Positions 12,001-22,140 of a stretch of 64,000 bases of DNA are shown here, piece after piece. The stretch covers positions 1 to 64,000 of the forward strand of contig JAUCBJ010006975.1 in the NCBI GenBank assembly GCA_032718475.1. Reading direction: 5' to 3'. The number at the start of each line of letters is the position of its first letter. The stretch's first letter is position 1. The translations under genes were made by a program, and so were the position numbers. The notes beneath the pieces are model-generated. The model searched no databases. It was not told where the DNA came from and saw only the letters and a list, made by a program, of their open reading frames with translations. Origin of the DNA: Nemertoderma westbladi (Eukaryota > Xenacoelomorpha > Nemertodermatida > Nemertodermatidae).

Positions 12001-12814
12001 CCTCGACAAGGTGGAACATCCGATACCGATCGGGCCGGTGCTGAAGAATTACCCCGTCATCTACGAGGAGTCAATGAACTCAGTGTTGGTACAGGAGATA
12101 ATCCGATATAATAAATTACTATCGGCGATTCACTCTACTTTGAATGATCTACTCAAAGCCATCGTTGGTCTAGTCGTAATGAGTCAACCGTTAGAAGAAA
12201 TGTCCAACGACTTGTTCAATAACACAGTACCTGGTTTATGGGCCTCTAAAGCCTATCCCTCCTTGAAACCATTATCGGCGTGGGTAATCGATCTAGGATC
12301 ACGGATTCAGTTCATCCATACCTGGATCAAAGACGGGATTCCACCTGTATTCTGGATTTCCGGGTTCTTTTTCCCCCAGGCGTTCCTCACAGGTACCTTG
12401 CAGAATTATGCTCGAACCGAGGTCATCTCGATAGACACGATATCGTTTCGCTTTGAGATCTTGAAACTTCATTTTGATGCGATTGATAAGCGACCGAAGA
12501 ACGGCTGCTACATCCGGGGATTGTTTATGGAGGGAGCCCGTTGGTCGGCGGACTTACACACCATCGAGGAGTCGCGTGCCAAAGAGCTATACACTGAGTT
12601 TCCAGTCATTTGGCTAATTCCGGAGGCCAATAGGGAGAAACCAGAGAGTGGTCTCTACGATTGTCCCATTTACAAAACGCTCACGAGAGCCGGAACCTTG
12701 TCTACCACAGGGCACAGCACTAATTTTGTTCTTCCCGTGGAAATTCCAAGCAATAAACCTCAAAGTTATTGGATAAAGCGCGGCGTGGCGCTTATTTGCG
12801 CTTTGAACTATTAG
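6005..12814 (+). CDS. DNAH1: DNAH1-type axonemal inner-arm dynein heavy chain, C-terminal exon
   Basis: This 6.8-kb exon encodes 2269 residues of the motor of an inner-arm axonemal dynein, an ATP-driven minus-end microtubule motor needed for ciliary and flagellar beating. It opens with the end of AAA2 (DLAVASPATVSRCG). The AAA3 P-loop GPTGTSKT is at 6716-6739 and the AAA4 P-loop GVGGSGRQS at 7763-7789. The coiled-coil stalk and microtubule-binding tip span about 8450-9430, AAA5/AAA6 follow, and a long C-terminal domain ends the protein. DNAH1 assignment rests on the tail: the blocks LNDTPEIFGLHDNANITFAQ-like, FWISGFFFPQAFLTGTLQN, CPIYKTLTRAGTLSTTGHST and the ending WIKRGVALICALNY. A GAG|GTAAGA donor look-alike near 10490 is read through in frame and aligns without a gap. 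No frameshift or premature stop is seen. A near-intronless motor half is unusual for a dynein gene. Confidence 0.93.
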   Translation, partial: DLAVASPATVSRCGMVYLEPSNLGLKPLITCWLRMIPDVMLPHKDILQSLFDRFLVDSLGFIRDNCKEIVPSVDSNLTFSCTRVIDCFFAPFVPKEGDRPLPDAKLNRIPELLEPWFCFSLIWSVGATCDGDSRIKFSEWLRERMKSEGIALPFPPEGVVYDYRLDDAGISSPDDEDEDEEVGDKPVAWVNWMNNVKEPVITVDTKYNDIIVPTIDTVRGSHLLEMLVINKKQVLCVGPTGTSKTLTIADKLLKAMPPQFIAEFLTFSARTSANQTQDLLDGKLDKRRKGIFGPPLGKFFVFFIDDFNMPGVEVYGAQPPIELIRQYMDHSGWYDRRAIGSFRKLVDISFVCAMGPPGGGRNPITARLKRHFNYLSFTEMEDQSKVRILKVILDSWLTRCDGAGLFEIGTKLVHSAIEIYNTVVQQLLPTPAKSHYTFNLRDLSKVFQGILMGEPSAMLDVSDVCKLWYHESCRVFQDRLVNDDDRDWFDGVMRSNIEKAMGVKLEDIVQQHPLLYGDFMSPNSDTKKYLEISDHVKMARILNEYLDDYNQVNTARMKLVLFLDAMCHICRISRIIRQPLGNALLLGVGGSGRQSLTRLAAHVAEYDIFQIELSKNYGMNEWREDLKRMMLKAGLENQQIVFLFTDTQIKSESFLEDINNILNSGDVPNLFSLDELDQIYTKMKPLVQELGQQPTKTNLYSAYTKQVRSNVHTVLGMSPLGEVFRARLRQFPALVNCCTINWFSEWPDVALENVAETFLGEIPELEGDESILKGLNFMCMLIHQSVAKSSLDFFAQLSRHNYVTPTSYLELLGIFSKLLGLKKMEVKTARNRMKTGLDKLLSTADDVAKMQEELEVLKPMLAEAAAETEITMLQIEKDTVVAEDTRQVVEKEEASATEMAKAAQAIADDAQKDLDEALPALEAATAALKLLNKNDIVEVRAMQRPPAGVKLVIEAACILKKITPKKVAGEKLGTKVDDYWEPGKAMLQDPAKFLESLFKYDKDNIPDAVISKLTPYIESDDFQPAAIAKVSKACTSICQWARAMYKYHFVAKAVEPKRQALGEARAELAESQRLLAEAKASLAEVQEGLALLQAKFEECVAKKKDLEFKFTECEERLIRADKLINSLADEKERWAESVTSLTEKSERMVGNVLIAAGYVAYLGPFTGEFRLSLMTEWYNALEEQLVPHTDDCTLIATLGEPVRIRNWQIAGLPRDNLSVENGVIVQFTQRWPLFIDPQGQANKWVKNLEHDAGVDVIKLSDKDFLRSLENAVRFGKPCLLENIAEELDPALEPILLRQTFKQQGSTVIKLGDNVIPYHDDFKFYLTTKFPNPHYSPEISIKVTIVNFTLAPSGLEDQLLALVVAEERPDLEEAKNQLIVSNAKMKQDLKEIEDKILERLSSSEGSPVDDIDLIATLEASKIKSQEIKAKVVIAEETEKDIDSTRSKYIPVAVRTQILFFCVTDLCNVDPMYQYSLEWFISIFIGGIQNSERADTLEVRILNINEYFTFSLFSNVCRSLFEKHKLMFAFLMATRILMDEGLINMEEWRYLLSGGVVPEDDIGNPAPEWLSERSWGDILSLAVLPKFKSLALEFKGHVTGFKRVFDSTEPHREDYPGNWNTDLDSFQKILLLKCIRSDTLTNAMQDYVALQLGQRFIEPQTSDLHLVFKDSSTTTPLIFVLSAGTDPASDLYKFAEEMKFSKKLLAISLGQGQGVRAEALMKSAMERGKWVFFQNCHLSPSWMPSLERLIENIDPDKVHRDFRLWLTSMPSNKFPVSILQNSSKMTVEPPRGIKANLLKSYTSINDDFLISCEGRVSEFKSLVLSLCLFHGVTLERRKFGALGFNIPYEFTDGDLRICLSQLKMFLMEYSDIPFKVLTYTAGQINYGGRVTDDWDRRCIMNILDSFYNDNVFQDGFTYSPSGVYKQISTEIDHTGYMEYIRSLPINDTPEIFGLHDNANITFAQNETFALLGSLVMLQPRSGGGGGAKSRDEIIETQAKFILDKVEHPIPIGPVLKNYPVIYEESMNSVLVQEIIRYNKLLSAIHSTLNDLLKAIVGLVVMSQPLEEMSNDLFNNTVPGLWASKAYPSLKPLSAWVIDLGSRIQFIHTWIKDGIPPVFWISGFFFPQAFLTGTLQNYARTEVISIDTISFRFEILKLHFDAIDKRPKNGCYIRGLFMEGARWSADLHTIEESRAKELYTEFPVIWLIPEANREKPESGLYDCPIYKTLTRAGTLSTTGHSTNFVLPVEIPSNKPQSYWIKRGVALICALNY

Positions 12815-12957
12815 CATATTGATCGTTCTAGAAGGAGTAATTCTGCCATGACTTATAGAATACGTGATGTGATGATTGATGTCAGTGTCCGAAAATATAG
12901 TTTACAACGCCTTGGTTGTACTTTTTGTATAGTTATCTGTAAATATTTGTATATAAT

Positions 12958-12963
12958 AATAAA
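12958..12963 (+). promoter_or_regulatory. Candidate poly(A) signal of DNAH1
   Basis: AATAAA about 145 bases downstream of the DNAH1 stop codon, in AT-rich DNA. Position and motif fit; cleavage is not shown. Confidence 0.5.
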
Positions 12964-14180
12964 TTAATTGTATAATATTTGTTTATAAATAGGCCGGCTC
13001 ACTTATTAAATATTTATATAATTATTATCTGTATATCAAACTGTTTCTATTTTTATAACAATTAAACAAATGGTTACAAATCCAAGTTATAACATTCTAA
13101 AGTCATTTTCATTAATTAAATTTGAGGGTCAGCTTGATTACAAGATATTAATTAATTGTCAATTGTGTAAAGTATATATTTATCGTTGCTTCTTATGTTA
13201 AAGCTTTTACACAATGCGCTGGTTACTTGGAAAACTCTTTAAGAACTTTGTATTTTCTGAACTAATGTAAACTTACTCCCTACAGCGTTTATTCTAAGTA
13301 TATCACTTTCCCGTACATTCCCACAGAAACTCAGATGCTCAGATTACGAAATCACCACTCATTGGATACTATTCCCTTTGTTTACATCTTTCTGTATATT
13401 ATATTGTATATTTCTGATCTTTCAGTATACTTTCCCCCCTATGTCACCCCATAGCCTGAATTACCGGATCCATTGGTTACGGGTTGATGGCATGGTAACT
13501 GGTCCCTGATTGGGAGTTCTTGCATGTTCCATACGTTCTACAGCGTTCGATGTGATTCATGCCTTGTGGGGCGAGCGACGAAAATAAGCGAGCTTAGCAT
13601 ACAGGTAACACTAACTCAATCGGTGTGTCTGTTGCTCTGTTGTTCTGTTGATCTGTTGTTCTGTCGATCTGTTGTTCTGTTGATCTGTCGTTCTGTTGTT
13701 CTGTTAATCTGTATCTGATAACTGAGCCTCGTCCTGCGCGATGGCCCCACGAACGTGTTCTGTTGATCTGTCGATCTGTCGTTCTGTCGTGTCCAATTTT
13801 AAACGTTAATAACTCAGCCAAATGTTAATGAAATTGAACCAAACTTGGTACACATGTAGTCTGGCAAAAGTTTAGAAATTTTCCAAGTTGAATTTACGTG
13901 TGGCCTTCGAGAAGCTAAGATAATAGCAATTAATTAGTTAATTAAGTTGATTACGGTAAAAACTGCATTTTCAACCTGCCTGTTAAAGGAAATTAATTAT
14001 TTTACAGTATAAGATTTAAATAATTATACTTAAAAATTATACAGATGTAGTCCACATACCCCATTCTATTATAGTTTTTAATTAGTTCAAGTGATTTGTT
14101 TTAATAAATGTGTCTTTAATTGATCTAAACGTAATTAAAGCGGCACAATTATTGAGTACAAATTTAATCCTGCCCTACTA
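12964..14180. other. Intergenic DNA downstream of DNAH1
   Basis: Apart from the minisatellite and dispersed modules listed for 13568-13990, this is AT-rich DNA without exons or RNA genes that I can support. Confidence 0.5.
13568..13990. repeat. Short-unit minisatellite with embedded 55-bp dispersed motif
   Basis: Tandem units of the type TTCTGTTGATCTGTTG fill about 13625-13703 and resume at 13757-13796. The array is split by a 55-bp segment (13704-13758) that recurs perfectly at 17096-17150. The following DNA (13800-13870: AATAACTCAGCC..., GGTACACATGTAG) is a module also found near 21487 and, inverted, near 40410. A GGGCGAGCGACG motif starts the block at about 13568, as it does near 21370. 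Confidence 0.75.
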
Positions 14181-14184
14181 CTAC

Positions 14185-16060
14185 TACTACTAGGATCGGC
14201 ATGCTGCATTGCAGCTGCATTTTTAAGAATGCTGTGCCGGCTTATCGACAAAATTGCACCGCCACAACTCTCTATCACCCATGACATTTGCTAGATCATC
14301 CGCATCTTCAAGGCCAGTGTCCTATAAGATGCGTCTCAAGAAAGTCATGGGCTGTCCACCATGCTTATTCACTCCATGAGGCTGCCAAAGTAGAAGATTA
14401 TGCACTGGCTGGTCCTCACGGCGAAAGCAATGTCCTGCAAAGCGTAGGCGATTTTGTTCTAGTGTCAAGCTTGGGGGAACCAATGAGATTAATTCTCGTT
14501 GACTTCCAAATCCTGGAAAGCCTATTCAAGGCTGCCCATGCCTTTCCCTTATGTATTCTAAGGTCCACACCTGACTTCCGGATCCATGATCCCAGGTAAC
14601 AGAAGTCATCCACATGCTCAAGCATACCATCTTTTGAGCTTATGCTCATCCGATCAGAGACTTGCTGAGGACTTTCAAAGTTAACTGTCAAAATTTTGGT
14701 CTTTCAGGAGTTAATAAAAAGACCAACACTAGAAGCAGCATGTTCTAATGAGCTGAGGAACCGTTGGGCTCCCTCTAGTGATTTTGAGAGTACTCCTAAG
14801 TCATCAGCAAAGTCTAGATCAGTTAGGTACTTGGCAGGATTTCCTCGACTTCTGGAGCCAGTAGGTGGAGTTATCATCACCCCATCATCATTATGATGAT
14901 CTAAGGACATGCGTAGAACATAGTCAACAACAATTATGAACAAGAATGGTGCAAGTGTGTCTCCCTGGAGGACGCCCCATAACACTTCAAATGGTTCTGT
15001 GTCACCGTCAACAGTAGACACAAATGTTGTCGAACCATCGTATACTGATCTGATTGCTGCAATAATTTCATCAGGAATCCCATATAATGAAAGTATGCTG
15101 AACATACGTGAGCGAGAAACTGAATCAAAGGCCTTGAAGAAGTCAACAAAGATAACAGCCAGATGCCTGTCTTTCTTTTTTGATAACTCTTCAATTATCC
15201 TTCTAAGTGCCAAAATGGGCTCCATGGTCCCACGACCTTTACGGAACCCATTCTGATTTCCACGGAGCAGTCTCTCAATGGGATCCCTGATGCGATTTAA
15301 TAGAATTCTATTGTATAGCTTTGCAGCAATCGAGATCAATGAGATTCCCCGAAAAGAACCATAGAGTGTTAGGTTGCCATTCTTGGGAACTGGCACCAAC
15401 TTATTTGTTTTTATTTCTTGTGGGACTCTTGTTGTTCGGCACATGTCTACTATGATGGGATAGATGAGCTTTAAACACTCACGTATTTTAAAGACCTCAG
15501 GGGGAACACCATCTACTCCACTGGCACGATTGGTTTTAATGCTCTTTGCAGCAGCCTTCACTTCTGCAAAGGAGATATCACCAATGGGAATATCTGGGAG
15601 TGACTCAGACACTTTTACTTCTATAAAGTTATCAGGCAATACCCTGTCCTTCGAACCATTGAGGCGATCGGCTGGTGATTCAGCCTTAACCTTGGTGGTT
15701 GGTTGGCTTTTTCGACCAGCAAGCAAGTTGATCGATCTCCATGCCTGGGATGATTGCCTGCTGTCGTCAGCATCATTGATGGCATCAACCTGTTGGTTTA
15801 TTAGCTCCTGTAGATTAACAGAGTACTGCCTGGTCAGGGACCTAGATGCAGCCTTAACTGCCTTCTTGGCCGAGGTAGTCTGTTTGAGTCGGGACTCTTT
15901 CTGTGCCTTAAGGAGGTCATTATTCGGCACTTCTGAATTTTGTTGTCAGTCCAAGGGGTCCTTTTCCTGTTTCGAGGGTATACAGGAACTGTTTCTGCAG
16001 CTGCTAACTTTAACTGCTTCTGTGAAGTCTGTGAAGGCAGTGTGTATCCTGCCCATTATT
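14185..16060 (-). mobile_element. Non-LTR retrotransposon (LINE), 5'-truncated and decayed
   Basis: On the minus strand the element runs from a linker region (about 16060) through reverse transcriptase to a C-terminal tail (RLRFAGHCFRRE and DTGLEDADD-type motifs, about 14480-14290). It ends near 14185 in a short (TAG)n tract, a typical LINE tail. It has a frameshift near 15930, a nonsense codon at 14704-14706 and an internal deletion after RIWKST, near 14490. A second copy of the family is at 23424-24010. The endonuclease domain is not visible, and I could not assign the clade. Confidence 0.85.
14416..15930 (-). pseudogene. LINE reverse transcriptase frame with one in-frame stop
   Basis: About 500 codons of reverse transcriptase that would copy element RNA at the target site. 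Visible RT motifs in order: NRASGVDGVPPEVFK; the palm start FRGISLISIAAKLYNRI; NQNGFRKGRGT; the first catalytic Asp in IFVDFFKAFDSV; GVLQGDTLAPFLF; and the catalytic FADD in DLDFADDLGVLS. The frame is interrupted by a TGA at 14704-14706 where the second copy reads a Lys codon, then continues to 14416. There it leaves the family consensus because of an internal deletion. It is therefore not functional. Confidence 0.85.
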
Positions 16061-16539
16061 GGTTAACATAGTCTCTGCGGGGGTGTAGAGCTGCTAGCTG
16101 CTGGGAGTTGTTGGTGTAGCCTTGCCAGAGGCGAATTGTACTGTAATAGGCTGCCAGTAGTATTGCTATAGCAACCCAGACATAACTCCAACCATACACT
16201 GCCTGTATTTCAATTCCTATTGACTCTATACTATAAATGTTGTATTACTTACTATCTCAGGTGACAGAAGATATACTTACTGTTGTAGGCTTATATCTGA
16301 AATAGTTTATTCCGCAATATATTTGTCTGGTTATTTTTCAATTGAAATTTTGCAAAGTAGTAAAATTAATGTTCTTAAAAATAATATTATTATTTTATAT
16401 GTAACCTAGGAAACTAGCTACATTTTTTCGCTGCAGCTTTAAGAGTGTACATTGATTTAATATTATTTCAATACCCATATTACTACATCGGCATACGATG
16501 CGTTGGCGTTGTATCACACATCTCCACATAGATGTATCA

Positions 16540-16960
16540 GCAGTTACTCGCACAGTTTCGAAACTTCGCATATTTATAACTGTATAAAGATCGTCAGTCT
16601 TGGTTTAGGAAAAATATTTTATTGCAAAACAGGACGAGCGACGAGCGCAACGAGGCATATAATGAAGACGAGTACTGTGTAGACTATATTCCTATTAACC
16701 ATACCTGGATTCGCCTATTGAAGGCATCGGTAGTCCGTCAGTCTGCGTTTAGGAAATACAGAAATATGTTTAAATACAAAACAGGAAGAGCACAACGACG
16801 TTTATAACAGTATAATAATGAATACGAGTACTGCCTACTGCGTTGATTATATTCCTATAAACCATACCTGGTTTCGCCTATTGAAGGCATCGGTAGTTAT
16901 AAAGTGCTGGTGGACCTGGTTTCGCCTATTGAAGGCATCGGTAGTTATAAAGTACTGGTG
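16540..16960. repeat. Dispersed/tandem repeat block
   Basis: A segment reading CGCCTATTGAAGGCATCGGT occurs four times (about 16710, 16875, 16925 and a variant). Two copies are preceded by a shared GACTATATTCCTAT-type block. Motifs CAGGACGAGCGACGAGCGCA (16630) and TCGAAACTTCGCATA (16558) have inverted counterparts at 20240-20600, so both loci belong to one repeat family. A poly(G) run of about 23 lies at 16970-16992. Confidence 0.65.
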
Positions 16961-17095
16961 GGTGGGAAGGGTGGGGGGGGGGGGGGGGGGGGTGCAGATT
17001 AAAAGGGGTGAACACGTACTGTCCCCCTTTCTTTGATTGATTGGTGGTGTGGGTAAATTTCTCAAAACCTGATTTTGTGATACAGTCGCTCAATT

Positions 17096-17150
17096 TTAAT
17101 CTGTATCTGATAACTGAGCCTCGTCCTGCGCGATGGCCCCACGAACGTGT
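17096..17150. repeat. Perfect second copy of 55-bp dispersed motif
   Basis: Identical by eye to 13704-13758. The inner 19 bp (GCGATGGCCCCACGAACGT) also occurs at 287-305. It does not encode a recognisable product. Confidence 0.9.
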
Positions 17151-17389
17151 CGACTACTTGAGGCAAGAATATTCTTGCAACCCCTCAGTGTGAGTGTTTA
17201 TACACTTCCTGACTTGGCGCCCAGTAACACCAGCGGCCAGAGATTGTTGTAAATCACAATCAATTATCTCTCGTCCATTCTTGACTTTCTGACATCTGAC
17301 TGATGATTAAATGCCAAAAAATACTGCGATTTGTTACATATTAATTAATGCTATTAGTTGGAGAATACTTACGAATAACCGGTAGATCT

Positions 17390-17937
17390 CTTGGTTTTCA
17401 TGATTCATTGAGGTAAGCTGAGGGGAATACTATTCACAATTGCATAGTTCAAATAACAGTGGTTTGTATGAGTTTATGCTGTTTCATAGTCCCCAACGTA
17501 CGTGAGTTAAGTTCTCCTTATATGCGAGTAAAATTGGTGACAGTCGGCAATTGTGTTTCAGTACTATTGTCAGTTGTGTGAGTGCGAGCGAATAATTATA
17601 CATTCCTAAAGAATGTAAACATTGTAGTCTCATGTCCATCCCGTTGTAATTAGTATAAGTCATATCTCTGCGTGGTATTTAAAGCGCAGCACCTGAAAGG
17701 AACTGTTGGTATTTCACTGAAAATAAACATAGTTTTTGGAGATTATATAGTAGAGATCAATCGAATAATACAAAGTAGCGTATCCCACTCCCGCTGATAG
17801 AATCCAGTCTCCCACACTGTGGGTCATACGCCGCGCTAGACTGGCTTCTACTGTGTTCACATTTAGTATGGGCTGTCAGGCATTATAAGACACATAAATT
17901 AGCAGGTTAAACTGTTAAAGGTCTAAAAGCGCGAACA
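17390..17937 (+). mobile_element. LTR-like repeat, candidate solo LTR of a BEL/Pao element
   Basis: This segment is clearly homologous to 44150-44733. Shared blocks include CCTTATATG.GA.TAAAATT, CCTAAAGAATG, CCATCCCGTTGT, TATTTAAAGCGC, GGAACTGTT and GCAGGTTAAACTG. Both copies end ...GCGCGAACA. The TATTTAAAGCGC block at 17680 could be a TATA element. No coding region adjoins this copy, so a solo LTR is the simplest reading. The 5' end is uncertain. Confidence 0.5.
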
Positions 17938-18588
17938 TCTTAGATTATCTAAGATCATAATCATACTTCATAATAATCATAATAGTTGTTTAGGTAATGT
18001 TAGAATACTTTATTTATTTTATTATTATTGTTTAAAAAACTTCCTCCATCGATTGTATTTTTGTTAAGTGCATATTACTTAAGTATTTATGCGTAGATAC
18101 CTCATTTAATTATCCACTAAAATATGCGTCATCAATATTAATGGGGCTGAAATATATACTATATACAGATACTCGTAGTCGTATGCATCAATTCAGATTG
18201 TGTATGCAATCCCTGACTATTGTGAGTGGCATTGGTAGGAACTATTATATGAGTCAGCTTGCAGCTTCTGAGAAATATTTCCTCTCAGCGGGGCATCTGT
18301 ATCTCCTAATGTCTCATTTGGAAGCAATATTTAATGATGCACAACTTGCAGCTACTCCAATACGATGCACCCCCATGCATTGCGCGGGTTTAATTAGACG
18401 TATTAATTATGCTGTGCCGAAGTGACGAAAAGTATTATTTATTGTATAAGAAAAAGTGCAAAACTCAATAGCCGAGGGTAGAATTACGGGAATTGAGTCC
18501 AACTGAAACTAGTGACAACGAACTCTTTCCAATACGTTTTTTTTTCTATTGAATGCATCACTTCATCGGGAAAATTTTTTTATAATAC

Positions 18589-18732
18589 GGACGGACGGAC
18601 GGACGGACGGACGGACGGACGGACGGACGGACGGACGGACGGACGGACGGACGGACGGACGGACGGACGGACGGACGGACGGACGGACGGACGGACGGAC
18701 GGACGGACGGACGGACGGACGGACGGACGGAC
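18589..18732. repeat. (GGAC)36 microsatellite
   Basis: Thirty-six perfect GGAC units with no interruption seen. The DGRT-repeat ORFs across it are translation artefacts. A perfect array of this length is expected to be highly mutable. Confidence 0.97.
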
Positions 18733-20239
18733 GCCGCATTAAATTTTGCCGTATTTACTAATTATAATTGTGCGCTAAGGCTCGCCCTGACTGCGTGGCT
18801 CGCCCCATAGGAAGTGGGGACTTCGGGAAATACTTTAGATTATTAATTTATGTAAAGTTTTCTTTCTAAATGCGTAATTTTCTTCGTGTGGCTCGCCTCA
18901 CACTCTCCCAGATACGCTTTTCGTGCTGCGCGAAGGTCCAAATCAACTTAAATCGGGTGCGACCCTTTGACTTTTCTCCTCAACGCACCGCAGCAAGTCG
19001 TGAAATAGAAATACGACTCCCTTATTTACATACACAGACATATCCATCATCATTTAAAATGAAAGTGAAAGTGAAATGCAGTATGTATAGCCTTCGGAGT
19101 TAGGGACTTGTGATTCTTCATATTATATGCTCTAGCCTATTATTCTATTTAAATATTTTCTTTTAAAATACTCCTGAGTATTTAAACTAATTAAAGTTAC
19201 TTTATATCGGAGAATAATTAACAATGTGAGGGTGGGGGGCATCTGGCATGGTGGTTTTAAATATTAATATTGAAATAATAATAGTTTAATAGGCATACAC
19301 TCTGATCAAATGCAGATGAAACAGCTGATGTTAAATCTCTATAAAATATAATGGCACGGGTTACTCCATGCAATCATTTGACAGTGCAGTAGTTAAATGT
19401 CCCGCCCACTGTGTTGAGCGTTTTCTCACTACAGTTACTCACTGAGGCGTGGGTGACGCCTGAGCTCTGCTTACTGCACTGCGGTTATCCCATGACTGTT
19501 GTTAGCTAATAGGAATGTACTGTTACATTCTCAGTCAATATACCACATGCCGCGAAACTAAAGACGGTAAATAATACAAAGCGTGTGTGTGTGTGTGTGC
19601 ATTAGGGGCAATATATCTTATATACAATAATATGCACAAGTAAATATTATGTGTAGGCCTAGCACTCATATGAAATGAAAGTCAGTAGGGCGTACATTAT
19701 GGCAAAGAAATATAGGCCTACTATAAAAAAAACCTTTTAAATAAATGTTACAACTTTTATTATATTTACGAAAATATGAATTTCGAAAATTGGAATTGAC
19801 ACATGTCTCCTTTTCGCTCCAAGCTACAGCCAACACCCATCAATCAGCCACGTCTCAAATCACAAGGTGATACGATAATGTAATAATAGCCGTATATGTA
19901 TACTGTCTACGTAAGCTGGAAGGATAATTGTGTTACCACAAGCTGCTATTGTTAGGCCTAGGCCTACTGCTCAGCATACATTTAGTACACACGTCGTGAG
20001 GCCTTCGCGCAGCACGAGAGTCTAAGGACGTGTACTAATCTCTATTAGATATATGCGAAAACCGTCATTTCCCAAATATCAATGAATGATGCTTTCAGTT
20101 TGCGTTAAACTGGTTGTAAAAACAGAGGTCCATTTCAGTTTGACTTTACACGCTTTAACTGCCATTTGTAAACCTACTGACTTGGGCTATTTAAGTTAAG
20201 GATGACATTTTCAGTTTTACAATACTCGTCCCTTTCATT
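18733..20239. other. Intergenic DNA, no supported genes
   Basis: Fragments of the dispersed repeats are present: CGTGCTGCGCGAAGGTC at about 18918 and its inverse CCTTCGCGCAGCACG at about 20001. There is a short (GT)n run near 19583. Nothing else is supported. Confidence 0.5.
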
Positions 20240-20710
20240 TGCATCGCTGCGCTCGTCCTGTTTTTTTTCTCAAAATTTTTTTTCTTAAATTCAGACTGAC
20301 GACCTTTATAACTATGCAAAGTCTCGAAACGTTGGGAGTAACCGCTGATTTATGGCAGATGGATATTCGTATCCACCGCAAAACTAGTTGCGTTCGTCCT
20401 GTACAACCTGGTCACAATTACGTATACCTTACAACATGCCATATCAGTGGATTAAATGACATATCGTCCAATATGCTAAACCATGTGTTTTACGAGTATT
20501 GTCAAAACAATACTCGTTATTAGGAGTATAGTAAACACAGACTCGTCTTCATTACAACCCTCGTTGCACTCGTCCTGTACATCTGTCAAAATGTCATATC
20601 GTCCCATAAGCAGGGTACAGCAAGTTACATGCAAGTGGCATGTTAATTTAACCAGAACAATAAACAAAAGTCAATGGAACAGGGCTTTCCCCTTTATAGG
20701 AATTAATTTT
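20240..20710. repeat. Dispersed repeat block with repeated CTCGTCCTG module
   Basis: A CGTTGCNCTCGTCCTGT-like module occurs at about 20248, 20388 and 20567. Around 20320, CTCGAAACGTTGGGAGTAAC is the inverse of a module at 16540-16570. At 20627-20705 lies a copy of the conserved MITE core (GTTACATGC..., TTTAACCAGAACAATAAAC) found again at 25.9, 36.0 and 38.1 kb. Confidence 0.6.
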
Positions 20711-21367
20711 GATTTATTTTTGATCCTCCTATCTGGAAACTGGAAAAATGCAGTCTAGTTTCCGACTAAACATTTACAGTGAAGTGGTCTCAATTATATG
20801 GACAGATACAAAAGAGGCAGGCCTTAATAGACCGAATTTAAGAGCTCATAAATTTAGCTGTACTAGTAAAGCGCCAAATGAATTAGCAAGTTACAAGGAA
20901 TTAAATATTAATCACATCCGCTTGCCCCTCCTGGCGAGAATCCAATTATATACACGAACATCGCTTCACAATTTCATCTTAATCGATCAATTTCCAGTAC
21001 AGGTTATTGTGTGGCGAGTTGGGCGTGGCTATTTGTTAATTTGATCACTAATCGAGAATCAACCTACCCAACCTGTGAGTTAACTTTATTGACCGACGAC
21101 AAGAGACAGTACCTCTATTTCACTGAAAGAATAGGTTGTGTAGGTCCTACTATAAAATAATAGTCACCGCAAATAGACATACGACCTTCCTATTATCCAA
21201 TCCTCCCAGCTAAAAAAATAGGAGAAAAAATTGAAAAATCTTTGAAAAAAAAGATAATTCACTTGTTATTATGTGGAAAAAAGTAGCGCTTTTTCACGCA
21301 GATCTTGAGAAGTTTAATTTGCCAAGGGAATACAATATAATTTAATGTTAAATATTGAACGTGATTT
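20711..21367. other. AT-rich intergenic DNA, no supported genes
   Basis: No exon, RNA gene or clear repeat boundary was recognised. The short ORFs have no protein-like signal. Confidence 0.45.
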
Positions 21368-21560
21368 GTGTGGGGCGAGCGACGTAGTAAGAGAGCATAA
21401 GCATAGCATCGGGTATCGTTGGTTCAACCGTTGATTGTCTATGTGTCGGTCTGACTGGCGCCTAACGATAGAAGGTTAAAGTCATTATTCGATGAAATTA
21501 AACCAAATTCGGTACACATGTGGCCTCTCTCTTTGGAATATAATTTACGTGGCCCGGGAC
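21368..21560. repeat. Dispersed repeat module (GGGCGAGCGACG ... GGTACACATGTGG)
   Basis: Starts with GGGCGAGCGACGTAGTAAG, as at 13568, and contains GAAATTAAACCAAATTCGGT followed by ACACATGTGGCC, close to 13828-13860 and to the inverse of 40410-40460. Confidence 0.6.
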
Positions 21561-21867
21561 TCTGCAGTGCTCCAGTCTCCCGCAAGAGCTCTGAACTATT
21601 CTGGGTGGTACAGTAGAAGGCACCCCCATAATCACACTATAGATACCATGACCTATCTACATTGTATTATGTGATGGTACCCGGATGCTACGACATGATT
21701 TACGGTGGCTGAATTGCGTTAAGTTACAAAAATAAATTTGAGTAATAATAATTTATGGTCGACCATAAATAAATTAATAAGAATTACAGGGATATAAAAA
21801 TAAAAAATGAGAGATACGGGGTTTTGCCATTCGTGTATTAGCCAATAATTCAAAAATTAGCAACCCC

Positions 21868-22140
21868 CAGGGTCCATGTGAAGTATACCAGATAATACGT
21901 TGTTATATTTCACTTTACTGTTTACCCCCATGTGAAGAATACCAGGTTTTCGCTAACAACCCAAGTTAAGAAGGGCTGAATCTAAACAAAACAATAAACC
22001 GATTAGAATTTTTACGGGTAATAAGAAACAAATAAACGCTATAAAACCAAAAAAATTGATTCTTCATATATAAATTTCTATAAAATTTAGACCGAAAAGT
22101 GAAAACATGGTATTCTTTACATGGGCGACCCCCTGCCAGG
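21868..22140. repeat. Short inverted-repeat element
   Basis: CCATGTGAAGTATACCAG at 21875 and CCATGTGAAGAATACCAGG at 21929 are matched by the inverse (GGTATTCTTTACATGGG) at 22109-22125. The outer ends carry CCCCAGGG / CCCTGCCAGGG. This looks like a small MITE, but no target duplication was established. Confidence 0.45.

Noticed and set aside
18512-18761. DGRT-repeat protein ORFs
   Set aside because: Direct translation of the GGAC microsatellite in different frames.
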